A DNA stretch of 63,488 nucleotides. It comes from Archangiaceae bacterium. GTDB lineage: Bacteria > Myxococcota > Myxococcia > Myxococcales > Myxococcaceae. Location: contig JAACJQ010000230.1 in NCBI GenBank assembly GCA_016879935.1, positions 1 to 63,488 of the forward strand, written 5' to 3'. Shown here in pieces: positions 1 through 8,304 of the stretch. The notes under the pieces were generated by a model. It was given only the letters and a program-made list of their open reading frames with translations. It was not told where the DNA came from and made no database searches. Positions within the stretch are counted from its first letter, which is position 1; every line of letters starts with the position of its first letter. Both the position numbers and the translations under genes were made by a program.

Positions 1-603
1 CCAGAACAGGTCCCACCCCTTCGCGCGCGGGTACTTCTGCGTGCCGATGTGCCCGGTGACGAAGTCTTTGAAGTCGTCGACGAAGTGCCACTTCACCGCG
101 AGCAGCGCGTACAAGAGCCACGTGTACAGGTGCTGGTAGCGGTGCCACGGCTTCCACGCCTGCTGCGGTGACAGCCGCACGAACGGCTCGATGTCGATGT
201 CGGAGTCGAGCCCCGCCACGTTCGGGTTCGTGTGGTGCTGAATGTTGTGCTTCCAGTGCCAGAGGTACGAGCTGCCGCCGAGCACGTCGAGCGTGAGCGC
301 CATGGCCTTGTTCCAGCCCTGGTTCGTCGACGTCGCCTTGTGGCCACCGTCGTGTTGAATGTTGAAGCCGATGCCGGCCATCGCGAAGCCGAGCGACACC
401 GCTGCGAGCCCGGCCTGCCACCACGTCTGCGCGGCGAAGACGAGCACTGCCCACGAGCCGACGAACCACGTGAGAATGAACGCCGTCTTCAGCCACATGC
501 CGACGTTCGCCTGCCGCGAGACGTGCGCCTGGGCGAAGTAGCCGTCGACGCCGAGGTTCAGGTCTCTGAAGAACGCACCATGGGGGAGGAATCGACTCGT
601 CAT
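1..603 (-). CDS. fatty acid desaturase, C-terminus cut by window edge
   Basis: Membrane di-iron fatty acid desaturase of the acyl-lipid/acyl-CoA type, inserting double bonds into acyl chains at the inner membrane. The 201 visible residues start at an ATG (603) and stay open to base 1. Two of the three histidine boxes are visible: HDGGH at about residues 84-88 and HNIQHH at about 119-124. Hydrophobic segments precede the first box (about residues 40-80) and follow the second. The third box must lie beyond the window. The spacing of the boxes fits family members of roughly 350 residues. The preceding 100 bp (604-704) separate it from the next gene on the same strand, so it may have its own promoter. 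Regiospecificity cannot be told from this fragment. Confidence 0.9.
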   Translation of the reverse strand, partial: MTSRFLPHGAFFRDLNLGVDGYFAQAHVSRQANVGMWLKTAFILTWFVGSWAVLVFAAQTWWQAGLAAVSLGFAMAGIGFNIQHDGGHKATSTNQGWNKAMALTLDVLGGSSYLWHWKHNIQHHTNPNVAGLDSDIDIEPFVRLSPQQAWKPWHRYQHLYTWLLYALLAVKWHFVDDFKDFVTGHIGTQKYPRAKGWDLFW

Positions 604-704
604 GAACCGCTCCGACGAGGCGATGTTGGTGACTGCCACCAAGGGCGAACTCGTGAAGCCACCCTATCAGTCCCGGCTCCATTCCCCGTCACGCCATCGT
701 CAGC

Positions 705-2081
705 TCACTGCACGATGATGGGAACCACGACGTCGGGCCTGTCGAGGTCCGTCGAGAAGAGATGCAGGTCGTTGGCGCTCGCGCCGGGGAGCGCGGTGAC
801 CTCGACGGTGACGTCGCTCAGCGAAGCCACGCCGACGCCGGGGTCGTAGCGAGACGTCATCGTCACCGAGACGGTGCCCGTCGCGCCCGAGACATGACGC
901 AGCTCGAAGTACGGCATGCCGCCATCGATGCCGAGAAAGAGGTTGCCTCGCGGGTCGGGCGGCGAAGGCCTGATGCCGACGTTGCTCACCCGAACCTGTT
1001 GCCTCGACATCATCGTCAGCGGGCCGAAGTCGAGCGCTTTGGGCGTCACCGCCACCACGCCACCACCGCCGACGCCGCGCAGCGTGACGCTCACCTGCGG
1101 CTGCGCGGCGACATCAGTGGCCATCACGAGCGTGCCCGACTGCACGCCGGCGTCGGTCGGCGAGAAGCCCACCCGCACGAGCGCCGAGCCGGGAATCAGC
1201 GTCTTCGTCATCGCCTCACGGTTCGCCCGGTGCACCATCAGCCCGCCGTCGGGGGCTTCGACCGCGTACGCGCTCGGCGTGGCGCTGAAGGCCGAAGCGA
1301 TTGCCGACGTGAACGCCACGTTCTCGAGCTTCAGGTCGACCCACCTCGTGCGCCCGGGCGGAACGAACCCGAAGTCGACCACCGGCGTGGTGGTCAACGT
1401 CGCGCTCACCGCGTCACCGAGGAGCGAGGCCGTCACGGCGCGAGGGGAACACTCCGGCGCGGTGCGAGCGTCGAGCCGCACGAGCCCGGTGAAGCGCCCG
1501 AGCATCGAGGGCCGAAAGACGAGCGCGGTCCCGAGGCGTGAGAAGCCTGGTCCCTCGATGACTTCGTTCGAGTAGCGCAGTCGGGTCGTCGAAGGGCTCA
1601 GCTCGAAGGGAATCGAAGCCGTCGCACCTGGCACGACGGCTCCAAAGTCGAACGGCCCGAGGTCGGGACCATCAGCAATCATCCGCTGGCCGCCGAGCGA
1701 GAGCGTGACCGACTGGCCACCCGCGCGAAGTGCCACCGTCGCAGCGAAGTCGCCTTTGCTCTCGTTGGGCGTGAAGCGCACCGTCAGCTCGACGGAAGCG
1801 CCGCCAGCGAGCGACGCGGGCAGCCCTTCGATGGTGAAGACAGGCGCGGGCTCGTCGAGGAAGGGGAGGGCGCGAACGGCGTCACCGGACTCCTTCGTGA
1901 CGGCCGAGAGCGTGAGCGGAGCGGCGCCAGCGTTCGAAAGGCGCACCGTCGTCGTCTCGGGGCACTCGGCCGTCGTGCCCTTGAACGACGCCGCACCGCT
2001 GAGCGCGAGCGAGCCGGGCGCTGTCGCTCCACCGCACCCCACCAGCAGGAGGACGAGCCAGCGCTGATCAATCACCTTCAC
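705..2081 (-). CDS. lipoprotein with choice-of-anchor-D/ASH-like domains
   Basis: A 458-residue predicted lipoprotein: a short hydrophobic signal ends in LLLVGC, giving the lipidated cysteine at residue 16. The body is a series of Ig-like beta domains of the ASH/SPD-2/hydin (choice-of-anchor D) kind, recognisable by phrases such as TVRLSNAGAAPLTLSAV, LTVRFTPNESKGDF and ALDFGPLTM. These domains usually mediate protein contacts on the cell surface; no catalytic motif is visible. It is transcribed divergently from the glycosyltransferase at 2151 with only 69 bp between the starts, so the two share a promoter region. Its function is unknown. Confidence 0.8.
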   Translation of the reverse strand: MKVIDQRWLVLLLVGCGGATAPGSLALSGAASFKGTTAECPETTTVRLSNAGAAPLTLSAVTKESGDAVRALPFLDEPAPVFTIEGLPASLAGGASVELTVRFTPNESKGDFAATVALRAGGQSVTLSLGGQRMIADGPDLGPFDFGAVVPGATASIPFELSPSTTRLRYSNEVIEGPGFSRLGTALVFRPSMLGRFTGLVRLDARTAPECSPRAVTASLLGDAVSATLTTTPVVDFGFVPPGRTRWVDLKLENVAFTSAIASAFSATPSAYAVEAPDGGLMVHRANREAMTKTLIPGSALVRVGFSPTDAGVQSGTLVMATDVAAQPQVSVTLRGVGGGGVVAVTPKALDFGPLTMMSRQQVRVSNVGIRPSPPDPRGNLFLGIDGGMPYFELRHVSGATGTVSVTMTSRYDPGVGVASLSDVTVEVTALPGASANDLHLFSTDLDRPDVVVPIIVQ

Positions 2082-2150
2082 GACAGCCCCTTCCGGCCCG
2101 AAGCCGTATCACTCCACATTCCCCGTGCTCGTGCTAGGCGCCTCGGCGCG

Positions 2151-2876
2151 ATGGCTCAGACCCTCAGCATCCTCATCCCGGTGTTCAACGAAGCGCGCAC
2201 GGTGCGCAAGCTGCTCGAGCGTGTCGCCTCGGTGCACTTCATCGGCGGCGTGAAGACGCAGCTCGTCGTCGTCAACGACTGCTCGAAGGACGACACCGAC
2301 GCCGAAGTGCGCGCCTTCATGCGCGACAACCCGACCGTCGACCTCGTCTACCGCCAGCACGAGAAGAACCAGGGCAAGGGCGCGGCGCTCCACACCGCGT
2401 TGAGCGCCTTCACTGGAGACTTCTGCGTCGTTCAAGACGCCGACCTCGAATACGACCCGAACGAGATCAACGTGCTCCTGAAGCCCGTGCTCGATGGGCA
2501 CGCCGACGTCGTCTACGGCTCCCGCTTCATGGGAGCGCACCCGCACCGCGTGCTGTATTTCTGGCACACCGTGGGCAACCGCATGCTCACCACCATGTCG
2601 AACGCGTTCACCAACCTGAACCTCACCGACATGGAGACCTGCTACAAACTGTGGCGTCGCGACATCATCACGCAGGTCGCGCCGACCCTGCAGGAGAAGC
2701 GCTTCGGCTTCGAGCCCGAGGTCACCGCGAAGGTCGCCAAGATTCCCAACGTGCGCATCTACGAGGTCGGCATCTCGTACTTCGGCCGCAGCTACGACGA
2801 GGGGAAGAAGATCAACTGGAAGGACGGCGTCTCGGCCGTGCGCTGCATCGTGAAGTACGGGCTGGGTAAGCGATGA
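2151..2876 (+). CDS. glycosyltransferase family 2 (polyprenyl-phosphate sugar synthase type)
   Basis: A 241-residue GT-A fold glycosyltransferase resembling dolichol/polyprenol-phosphate mannosyl or glucosyl transferases, which load a sugar from a nucleotide donor onto a lipid phosphate at the cytoplasmic face of the membrane. Seen directly: N-terminal SILIPVFNEARTV, VVNDCSKDDT near residue 40, the metal-binding DAD at residues 96-98 in VVQDADLEYDP, and YGSRF at about 122-126. There are no transmembrane helices, as in the soluble one-domain enzymes. The stop codon overlaps the next start in an ATGA (2873-2876), so it is translationally coupled to the methyltransferase that follows. Donor and acceptor are not determinable. 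Confidence 0.9.
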   Translation: MAQTLSILIPVFNEARTVRKLLERVASVHFIGGVKTQLVVVNDCSKDDTDAEVRAFMRDNPTVDLVYRQHEKNQGKGAALHTALSAFTGDFCVVQDADLEYDPNEINVLLKPVLDGHADVVYGSRFMGAHPHRVLYFWHTVGNRMLTTMSNAFTNLNLTDMETCYKLWRRDIITQVAPTLQEKRFGFEPEVTAKVAKIPNVRIYEVGISYFGRSYDEGKKINWKDGVSAVRCIVKYGLGKR

Positions 2877-3595
2877 GCGAAGGCGGGGCCGGTCACGACC
2901 CCGTTGGAGAAGCCGCGCTCGAGACCATCTCGGGCCTGAGCCACTTCAACCGGTGGATGTACGAGACCATTCGGCCGCACTGCTTCGGGCGCATGCTCGA
3001 GGTCGGCAGCGGCATCGGCAACCTCTCGCAGTGCTTCGTCGACGAAGGCCATGACCTCGTCTTGAGCGACCTGCGCGCGCCCTACGTGCGGCGCCTGCAG
3101 CAGTCCTTTCCCGGCCACGACGTCGTGAGCATCGACCTCGTGCACGCGCGCTTCGCCGACGTCTACGCGCACCAGCTGGGCACGTTCGACACCGTGTTCG
3201 CGCTCAACGTGGTCGAGCACATCGCCGACGACGTGCGCGCGCTCGAGAACTGCCGCCGCCTCGTGAAGCCCGGTGGCAACGTCGTCATTCTCGTGCCGGC
3301 CTACGAGTGGCTGCACAACGAGCTCGACGTGCAGCTGGGCCACTACCGCCGCTACACGCGCAAGACGCTCGTCGACGCCTTCACGCGCGCGGGCCTCGAG
3401 GTCACCAACACGCAGTACTTCAACGCCGTCGCCACGCTGGGCTGGGCGGTGACGGGTGGGCTCTTCGCGCGCCCCGAGATTCCCAAAGCCGAGGCGACGC
3501 TGTTCGACCGGCTCGTGCCGCTGTGGAAGTTCGCCGACCGGTTGCTCGCCAGGCGCGCAGGTCTGTCGGTCATCGCCGTCGGTCGTGCGCGGTGA
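2873..3595 (+). CDS. class I SAM-dependent methyltransferase coupled to the glycosyltransferase
   Basis: A 240-residue Rossmann-fold methyltransferase. Motif I is MLEVGSGIGN at about residues 41-50. An acidic residue ends the second strand (LVLSDLRAP), followed by FALNVVEHIADD and a post-motif region VKPGGNVVILVPAYEWL, the usual order for UbiE/Methyltransf_11-type enzymes. The start overlaps the glycosyltransferase stop by 4 bp, indicating one transcript. Pairs of this kind often act on lipid-linked or glycan intermediates, but the substrate is inferred only from context. The sequence HYRRYTRKTL after motif IV is common in sugar/lipid-linked methyltransferases. Confidence 0.85.
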   Translation: MSEGGAGHDPVGEAALETISGLSHFNRWMYETIRPHCFGRMLEVGSGIGNLSQCFVDEGHDLVLSDLRAPYVRRLQQSFPGHDVVSIDLVHARFADVYAHQLGTFDTVFALNVVEHIADDVRALENCRRLVKPGGNVVILVPAYEWLHNELDVQLGHYRRYTRKTLVDAFTRAGLEVTNTQYFNAVATLGWAVTGGLFARPEIPKAEATLFDRLVPLWKFADRLLARRAGLSVIAVGRAR

Positions 3596-3655
3596 GTCGG
3601 TCGTGTCGATGAGCGCCGGGCGGACGACCTGACGCGCCGACCTCGCGACTACGCC

Positions 3656-4261
3656 GTGCGCACCGTGCACGTCGAGCTGCGGCCAGGGCTCGTCTTTCGC
3701 CTGCTCGAAGCGGTCGCGCAGCCGCGCCCCAACCACTGGGCGCGCGTGTGGCCCACGTCGCTCGCCATGAGCCGGTGGCTGCTCGACCAGCCCCCGGCCT
3801 CGTTGCCCCGCGAAGCGTTCGAGCTGGGCTGCGGCATGGGCCTCGTGAGCATGACGGCCGCGCACCTGGGGCTCGTCACGCACGGCACCGACCGCGAGCC
3901 GCTCGCCATCGCGCTCGCCCTCGAGAACGCCGAACGAAACGGCGTCGTGGGCCTCTCGACCAGTCTGCTCGAGTGGAGCGACCCCATCACCACCTCGACG
4001 CCGCTGCTGCTCGCCTCCGACGTCGTCTACGAGGCGTCGTCACCCGACGTGCTCTACGCGCTCGCCCACGGTGCGGGCCTGCTCGCGCCCGGAGGTGTGC
4101 TGGTGATGGCAGGGCCGACCGCGCGCGCCGAGCTGGCGAACACCCTCGTCGACCGCTTTCGCACGGCTGGCTATGCGCATGGCGGCTCGACGCTCCAGGT
4201 CGAATGGGAGGGCCACCACGACGAGGTCGAGCTGCACACCCTCCGGCGGCCAGAGGCCTGA
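3656..4261 (+). CDS. small class I methyltransferase (METTL21-like)
   Basis: A 201-residue SAM-dependent methyltransferase. Motif I is FELGCGMGLVSM (about residues 55-66), and a LLLASDVVYE motif IV stands near 117-126. This (D/E)xxY-type arrangement, together with WARVWPTSLAMSRWLL before motif I, is characteristic of the METTL21/lysine-methyltransferase-like family, whose known members methylate proteins. The chosen start is GTG at 3656. The reading frame is the same as that of the preceding methyltransferase and is open from its TGA (3593-3595) onward, with no ATG between. It probably belongs to the 2151-3595 operon. The target is unknown. Confidence 0.75.
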   Translation: MRTVHVELRPGLVFRLLEAVAQPRPNHWARVWPTSLAMSRWLLDQPPASLPREAFELGCGMGLVSMTAAHLGLVTHGTDREPLAIALALENAERNGVVGLSTSLLEWSDPITTSTPLLLASDVVYEASSPDVLYALAHGAGLLAPGGVLVMAGPTARAELANTLVDRFRTAGYAHGGSTLQVEWEGHHDEVELHTLRRPEA

Positions 4262-5495
4262 CCCGCCGGCGAGGGAAGGGAAGCGGCGCGAGCCCCGTTT
4301 CGGTGATGAAGTCACCGCACCTCGGAGTCACTGCCTGCGCTTCTTCCGTCTGCTGCTGATCAGCTCCACCGTCTCGTCCTTCGCCCTCGCCGACGATGGC
4401 GGCGCTCGTGAAGGCGTCGTGCCCGCGCCCGTCGTCGTCGATGCGGGCGTCTCGCTGCCCACGCAGAAGCTTCACGCCTTTCCCCTCGAACGGAAGGTCG
4501 ACGAGGCGCGGGTCGAGCGGGTGCTCGCGAGCCTCGACACCCGCGCGCGGGCGGCCCAGCTGCTGCTCGCGTACCCGCAGGTCGACAAGACGGGCCCGGT
4601 GCAGGTCGGCGGCGTGCTCTTCCTCGGAACGATGCTGCGCAACACGACGAAGGCGAAGGAGCGCATCGACGCCGCCCGCGTGCGCGCCGCGGTGCCGCCG
4701 TTCTTCTCGGTCGACATGGAGGGCGGGCGCTCGAACCGGCTCGCGAGCGTGAAGGCGCTGCGCGAGCTGCCGTCGGCGCGCGACATGGCGGCGTTGAGCG
4801 ACGACGAGGTGCGCGAGTGGGGCGTGAAGGTGGGGCGCACCATGAAGTGGCTCGGGCTCAACCTGAACCTGGCGCCCGTGCTCGACGTCGCCCCGTCGGG
4901 CCACATGGAGCGAAACCAGCGCTCGTTCTCGGGCGATCCCGCCGTCGTGGTCGCGAAGGCGCAGGCGTACTCGAAGGGCCTGCTCTCGACCGGCGTCGTG
5001 CCCGTGGGCAAACACTTCCCCGGCTACGGCGACATCGACGGAGACTCCGACCACCACCTCGTCACCTGCGACTGGCCGAAGGCGCGCGTGCTGGCCGAAG
5101 CGAAGGTGTTCGCCGACGCCGCGCCGTCACTGGGCGGCGTGATGCTCGCGAACGTCGCCTACACGGCCTTCGACGGGAAGCCGGCCATTCTCTCGCCGCC
5201 GCTCGTCGCCCTGGTGCACGAGCACGACTGGCTGGCCGTCACCGACGACATCGCGATTCAGGTGCTCGCCGACGCCATCGATGGCACCGCCGAAGACGTG
5301 CTCACCCAGGCGTTCCTCGCGGGCAACGACGTCATTCTCACCACCGCGCCGCCCGACTGGGACAAGGGCATCGACCCCGTCGGCGTGCTGGTGCGCCTCG
5401 CCGAGGCTGACCCGAAGGCCAGAAAGCGCCTCGAGGAGTCGACGCGGCGGGTGCTCCGCCTGAAGGACCGCATGGGGCTGCTCGACGCTCTGTGA
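4173..5495 (+). CDS. glycoside hydrolase family 3 (NagZ-like), start uncertain
   Basis: A GH3 N-terminal-domain glycosidase resembling beta-N-acetylhexosaminidases (NagZ), which trim GlcNAc from peptidoglycan fragments. Diagnostic motifs: FFSVDMEGGRSNRL, NLNLAPVLDV, VGKHFPGYGDIDGDSDHH (about residues 278-295; canonical NagZ has GHGDT) and VTDDIA, with the nucleophile-type aspartate at about 358. The protein has no second GH3 domain, like NagZ. A probable signal peptide, LRFFRLLLISSTVSSFALA, lies about 54 residues after the first ATG. That ATG overlaps the preceding gene by 89 bp, and no ATG, GTG or TTG stands just before the signal, so the true start may be a CTG near 4334 or the leader may be translated. 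An export signal suggests a periplasmic enzyme rather than cytoplasmic recycling. Confidence 0.8.
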   Translation: MRMAARRSRSNGRATTTRSSCTPSGGQRPDPPAREGKRREPRFGDEVTAPRSHCLRFFRLLLISSTVSSFALADDGGAREGVVPAPVVVDAGVSLPTQKLHAFPLERKVDEARVERVLASLDTRARAAQLLLAYPQVDKTGPVQVGGVLFLGTMLRNTTKAKERIDAARVRAAVPPFFSVDMEGGRSNRLASVKALRELPSARDMAALSDDEVREWGVKVGRTMKWLGLNLNLAPVLDVAPSGHMERNQRSFSGDPAVVVAKAQAYSKGLLSTGVVPVGKHFPGYGDIDGDSDHHLVTCDWPKARVLAEAKVFADAAPSLGGVMLANVAYTAFDGKPAILSPPLVALVHEHDWLAVTDDIAIQVLADAIDGTAEDVLTQAFLAGNDVILTTAPPDWDKGIDPVGVLVRLAEADPKARKRLEESTRRVLRLKDRMGLLDAL

Positions 5496-5522
5496 GGCGA
5501 CGATTGACGGTATGCTGTCGGC

Positions 5523-6482
5523 ATGCACCGTCGTCCCCTCGGTCTTCTGCTGCTCGTCGTCGTGATGGTCGTGGTCAGCCAGTGCGGCCAGACGGGCACT
5601 CCTGCGCTCGACGTCAGCGGGCCCAACACCGCGTTCCGCGATGGCACGCCCATCAAGCTGCGCGTCGTCGCCACCAAGGCCGATGGGCAGGTCGGCGCGG
5701 GCACCGTCGTCATCACCACCGACGTCGGTGTGGTGAAAGAAGAGCTGGTGACGCTCGACGAGTTCGGCACCGCCACCTTCACCTTCGAGTGCAACGTCGC
5801 CACGAACCCCGACTGCGTCGTCGACTCGGCCAACCTGAAGCTCCTCTGGCAGACGAAGCCGGCGGTGCGGCTCGACCGTGCCATTCGCCTCGCGCCCAAG
5901 CCGATGTCGACGGGTGATGGAGGCACGGGCGGTGGCGTGCCGGCCGGCTGCATCTCCGAGAAGTACAGCCGCACGGGCACCTGTAACGCGACCATCAACC
6001 CCGGCCCCCGCGTCGCGTGCTGTCAGCAGCTGCCGGGGCTCATTCCCAACTGCGCCGACATCTACGTCTGCGACGGCATGCGCATGACCCGCAACTACAA
6101 CCGCGTGCTGTCCGACGGCGGCGGCATTCCCACCACCCTCGAGCTCGAGTTCCACGTGCCGACCTATCGAATGAGCTTCGACGAGTGCATGACCCAGAAG
6201 GTGGGCATCACCGTTCGCCTCAATGGGTCCGTGATGAACGCGACCACGCCCTACACCTATGGCTACATCGAGCCGTCGGGCGAATACTTCGCGTACCGCA
6301 TGGGCGACCTCGAGGCCTACCGCGCGATGGAGGACCGCGAGTGTCGCGACACCTCCGACGGCGGAACCAAGCTGGGGGTGTGGCACTCCATTCCCGATCG
6401 TTTCAGAGACGGCGCGCTGGGCCCCATCTACCAATCGGTCGACAACAGCAGGTTCTTCTTCATCTCGCTCATCGCGCCCTGA
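5523..6482 (+). CDS. uncharacterised lipoprotein with Ig-like domain
   Basis: A 319-residue predicted lipoprotein: MHRR, a long hydrophobic stretch, and a lipobox ending at cysteine 21 (VVSQC). The first part (about residues 28-125) reads like a Big/invasin-type immunoglobulin domain (GTPIKLRVVATKADGQVGAGTV... then FGTATFTF). After a glycine-rich linker (TGDGGTGGG) follows a cysteine-containing region with no match that I recognise (CQQLPGLIPNCADIYVCDG). It begins 27 bp after the GH3 stop and may be co-transcribed with it. Function unknown. Confidence 0.7.
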   Translation: MHRRPLGLLLLVVVMVVVSQCGQTGTPALDVSGPNTAFRDGTPIKLRVVATKADGQVGAGTVVITTDVGVVKEELVTLDEFGTATFTFECNVATNPDCVVDSANLKLLWQTKPAVRLDRAIRLAPKPMSTGDGGTGGGVPAGCISEKYSRTGTCNATINPGPRVACCQQLPGLIPNCADIYVCDGMRMTRNYNRVLSDGGGIPTTLELEFHVPTYRMSFDECMTQKVGITVRLNGSVMNATTPYTYGYIEPSGEYFAYRMGDLEAYRAMEDRECRDTSDGGTKLGVWHSIPDRFRDGALGPIYQSVDNSRFFFISLIAP

Positions 6483-6543
6483 CCCCGGCGCGCCGCAATG
6501 AGTCTGCTGGCTGACGCCGGCTTGCGGCATACTTGGCCGACCG

Positions 6544-8304
6544 ATGTGGCAGCTCGTCATCAATGGCCCTGGGTACTTCGACACGAAGTACGACCTCCCC
6601 GAGGGCACCACGCACGTCGGCCGCGCCGACGAGAACGACATCGTGCTGTCGGGCGACCTCGTCTCGCGAAAACACTCGCGCTTTCACGTCACCGGCAACG
6701 CGCTCGTCTTCGAAGACCTCGGCAGCCGCAACGGCTCACGCCTCAACGGTGAGAAGGTCGTCGGCACCGCGCCGATGAAGCCCGGTGACGTGGTGGCCGT
6801 GGGCGAGAACTCGCTCGTGGTGCGCCAGCCCAGCACCGCCGAGACCGCCGCGACCGAGATGGTCGACGCCGGTGGTGGCGGAGCCGTGCGCCGCTTCGGC
6901 CGTGGCGTCGACGTGTCGCACGCGGTGCTGATGGCCCGCGACATCCAGGACTCCATCGTTCGGCGGGTGCTCGACAACTCGATGCCCTTCGAGGCCGACT
7001 TCTCGGAGCCGCCGCCCGTGGCGAGCAAGGTGAAGCGCAAGTCGGCGGGTGACACCGACGAGAACGAGCCCAGAACGTCGGAGGTGCAGGTGCCCAGCGA
7101 CGGGCCCTCGTACCCCGTCGCGTTCCACTCGCTCGTCATGCTCTTCCGCATCGCCGAGCGCCTCGCCACCGCGCCCTCGCTCCAGGCCTTCCTCGACGAC
7201 ACCACCGACACCGTCATGAAGCGCGTCGGCGCCTCGACCGGTGTGGTGCTCGTGCGACACGCGACGGGCGTGATGGTGCCGGCCGCCGTGCGTCACGCGA
7301 AGAAGCTGCAGAAGGGCGAGGTGCCCGTCTCTGACGCCATCGTCGACGCGGCCCTCACGCAGGGGCAGGCCATCGCGGTGGCCGACGTGCGCGACGACAG
7401 CCGCTTCTCGGAGCGCGAGTCGGTGGTGCTCTACGGCATCGACCAGGTGCTCTGCGTGCCCATCGGCCAGAAGGCCCCGTACGAAGGCGTGCTCTACCTC
7501 AACCGCACGCAGGTGAACGACGAGCCCATCGAGGCGCTGCTCGACGTGTGCACCGCGCTCGCCCAGCTGCTCCAGACGGCCGTGCACAAGTTCTCGGCTC
7601 GTTCGTCCACCGGTGGTGACCGGCTCCGCAGCGCGCTCGAGCGGTTCCATGGGCCCGACATCGTCGAGCGCCGCGTCTCGGAGCTCGCGACGGACAAGAA
7701 GGCGCGCCTCTCGCAACTCGAAGAGAAGCAGGTGACGGTGTTGTTCGCCGACATCGCGGGCTTCACCGACCTTGCGTTCAAGCTGAAGCCCGAAGAGGTG
7801 GCCGAGCTGTTGAGCGAGCTGTACCGCGTGGCGACCCCGCTGGTGTTCAGCTTCGAGGGCACCGTCGACAAGTTCGTCGGCGACTCGGTGATGGCGCTCT
7901 TCGGCGCGCCGTACGGCAAGGGCGACGACGCGATTCGGGCCGTGCGCGCGGCCATGGCGATGAAGGCCGAGTGGGAGCGCGCGATGCAGAAGCGCCCCGC
8001 CAAGGAGCGCCTGCAGCTGAAGGTCGGCCTCACCACGGGCAAGGTGCTCGCGGGTACGGTCGGCAGCGAGGCGCGGCTCGACTACACCGCCATCGGCGAG
8101 CCGGTGAACATCGCGTCGTGGCTGTGCCAGTCGGCCGAGCCGGGGCAGGTGCTCATCACCGGCAAGACGCTGGCCGCCGTCGGCGCGCGCTTCGACGTCA
8201 CGCCGCTGGGCGAGCGGCCGCTCCTCGGCAGCCGCGTGCGTACGGCCGTCTTCGAGGTGCTCGACGAAGACGACGACTCGGGAACCTTGTCGGGCGTGCG
8301 CTGA
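6544..8304 (+). CDS. FHA-GAF-adenylate cyclase
   Basis: A 586-residue class III cyclase making cAMP from ATP. Domain order: an FHA domain at about residues 15-90 (HVGRADENDIVLSGDLVSRKHSRF, then DLGSRNGSRLNGE), which binds phosphothreonine peptides; a charged linker; a GAF domain at about 195-345; and the catalytic domain from about 395. Both metal aspartates are present, in VLFADIAGFTD and FVGDSVMALFG. The purine-specifying Lys (VDKFVGD) and Asp (LDYTAIGEPVN) favour ATP over GTP. There are no membrane segments. An FHA domain on a cyclase suggests control by a Ser/Thr kinase, abundant in myxobacteria, though none is encoded nearby. Its stop TGA abuts the stop of the convergent gene at 8305. 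Confidence 0.92.
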   Translation: MWQLVINGPGYFDTKYDLPEGTTHVGRADENDIVLSGDLVSRKHSRFHVTGNALVFEDLGSRNGSRLNGEKVVGTAPMKPGDVVAVGENSLVVRQPSTAETAATEMVDAGGGGAVRRFGRGVDVSHAVLMARDIQDSIVRRVLDNSMPFEADFSEPPPVASKVKRKSAGDTDENEPRTSEVQVPSDGPSYPVAFHSLVMLFRIAERLATAPSLQAFLDDTTDTVMKRVGASTGVVLVRHATGVMVPAAVRHAKKLQKGEVPVSDAIVDAALTQGQAIAVADVRDDSRFSERESVVLYGIDQVLCVPIGQKAPYEGVLYLNRTQVNDEPIEALLDVCTALAQLLQTAVHKFSARSSTGGDRLRSALERFHGPDIVERRVSELATDKKARLSQLEEKQVTVLFADIAGFTDLAFKLKPEEVAELLSELYRVATPLVFSFEGTVDKFVGDSVMALFGAPYGKGDDAIRAVRAAMAMKAEWERAMQKRPAKERLQLKVGLTTGKVLAGTVGSEARLDYTAIGEPVNIASWLCQSAEPGQVLITGKTLAAVGARFDVTPLGERPLLGSRVRTAVFEVLDEDDDSGTLSGVR

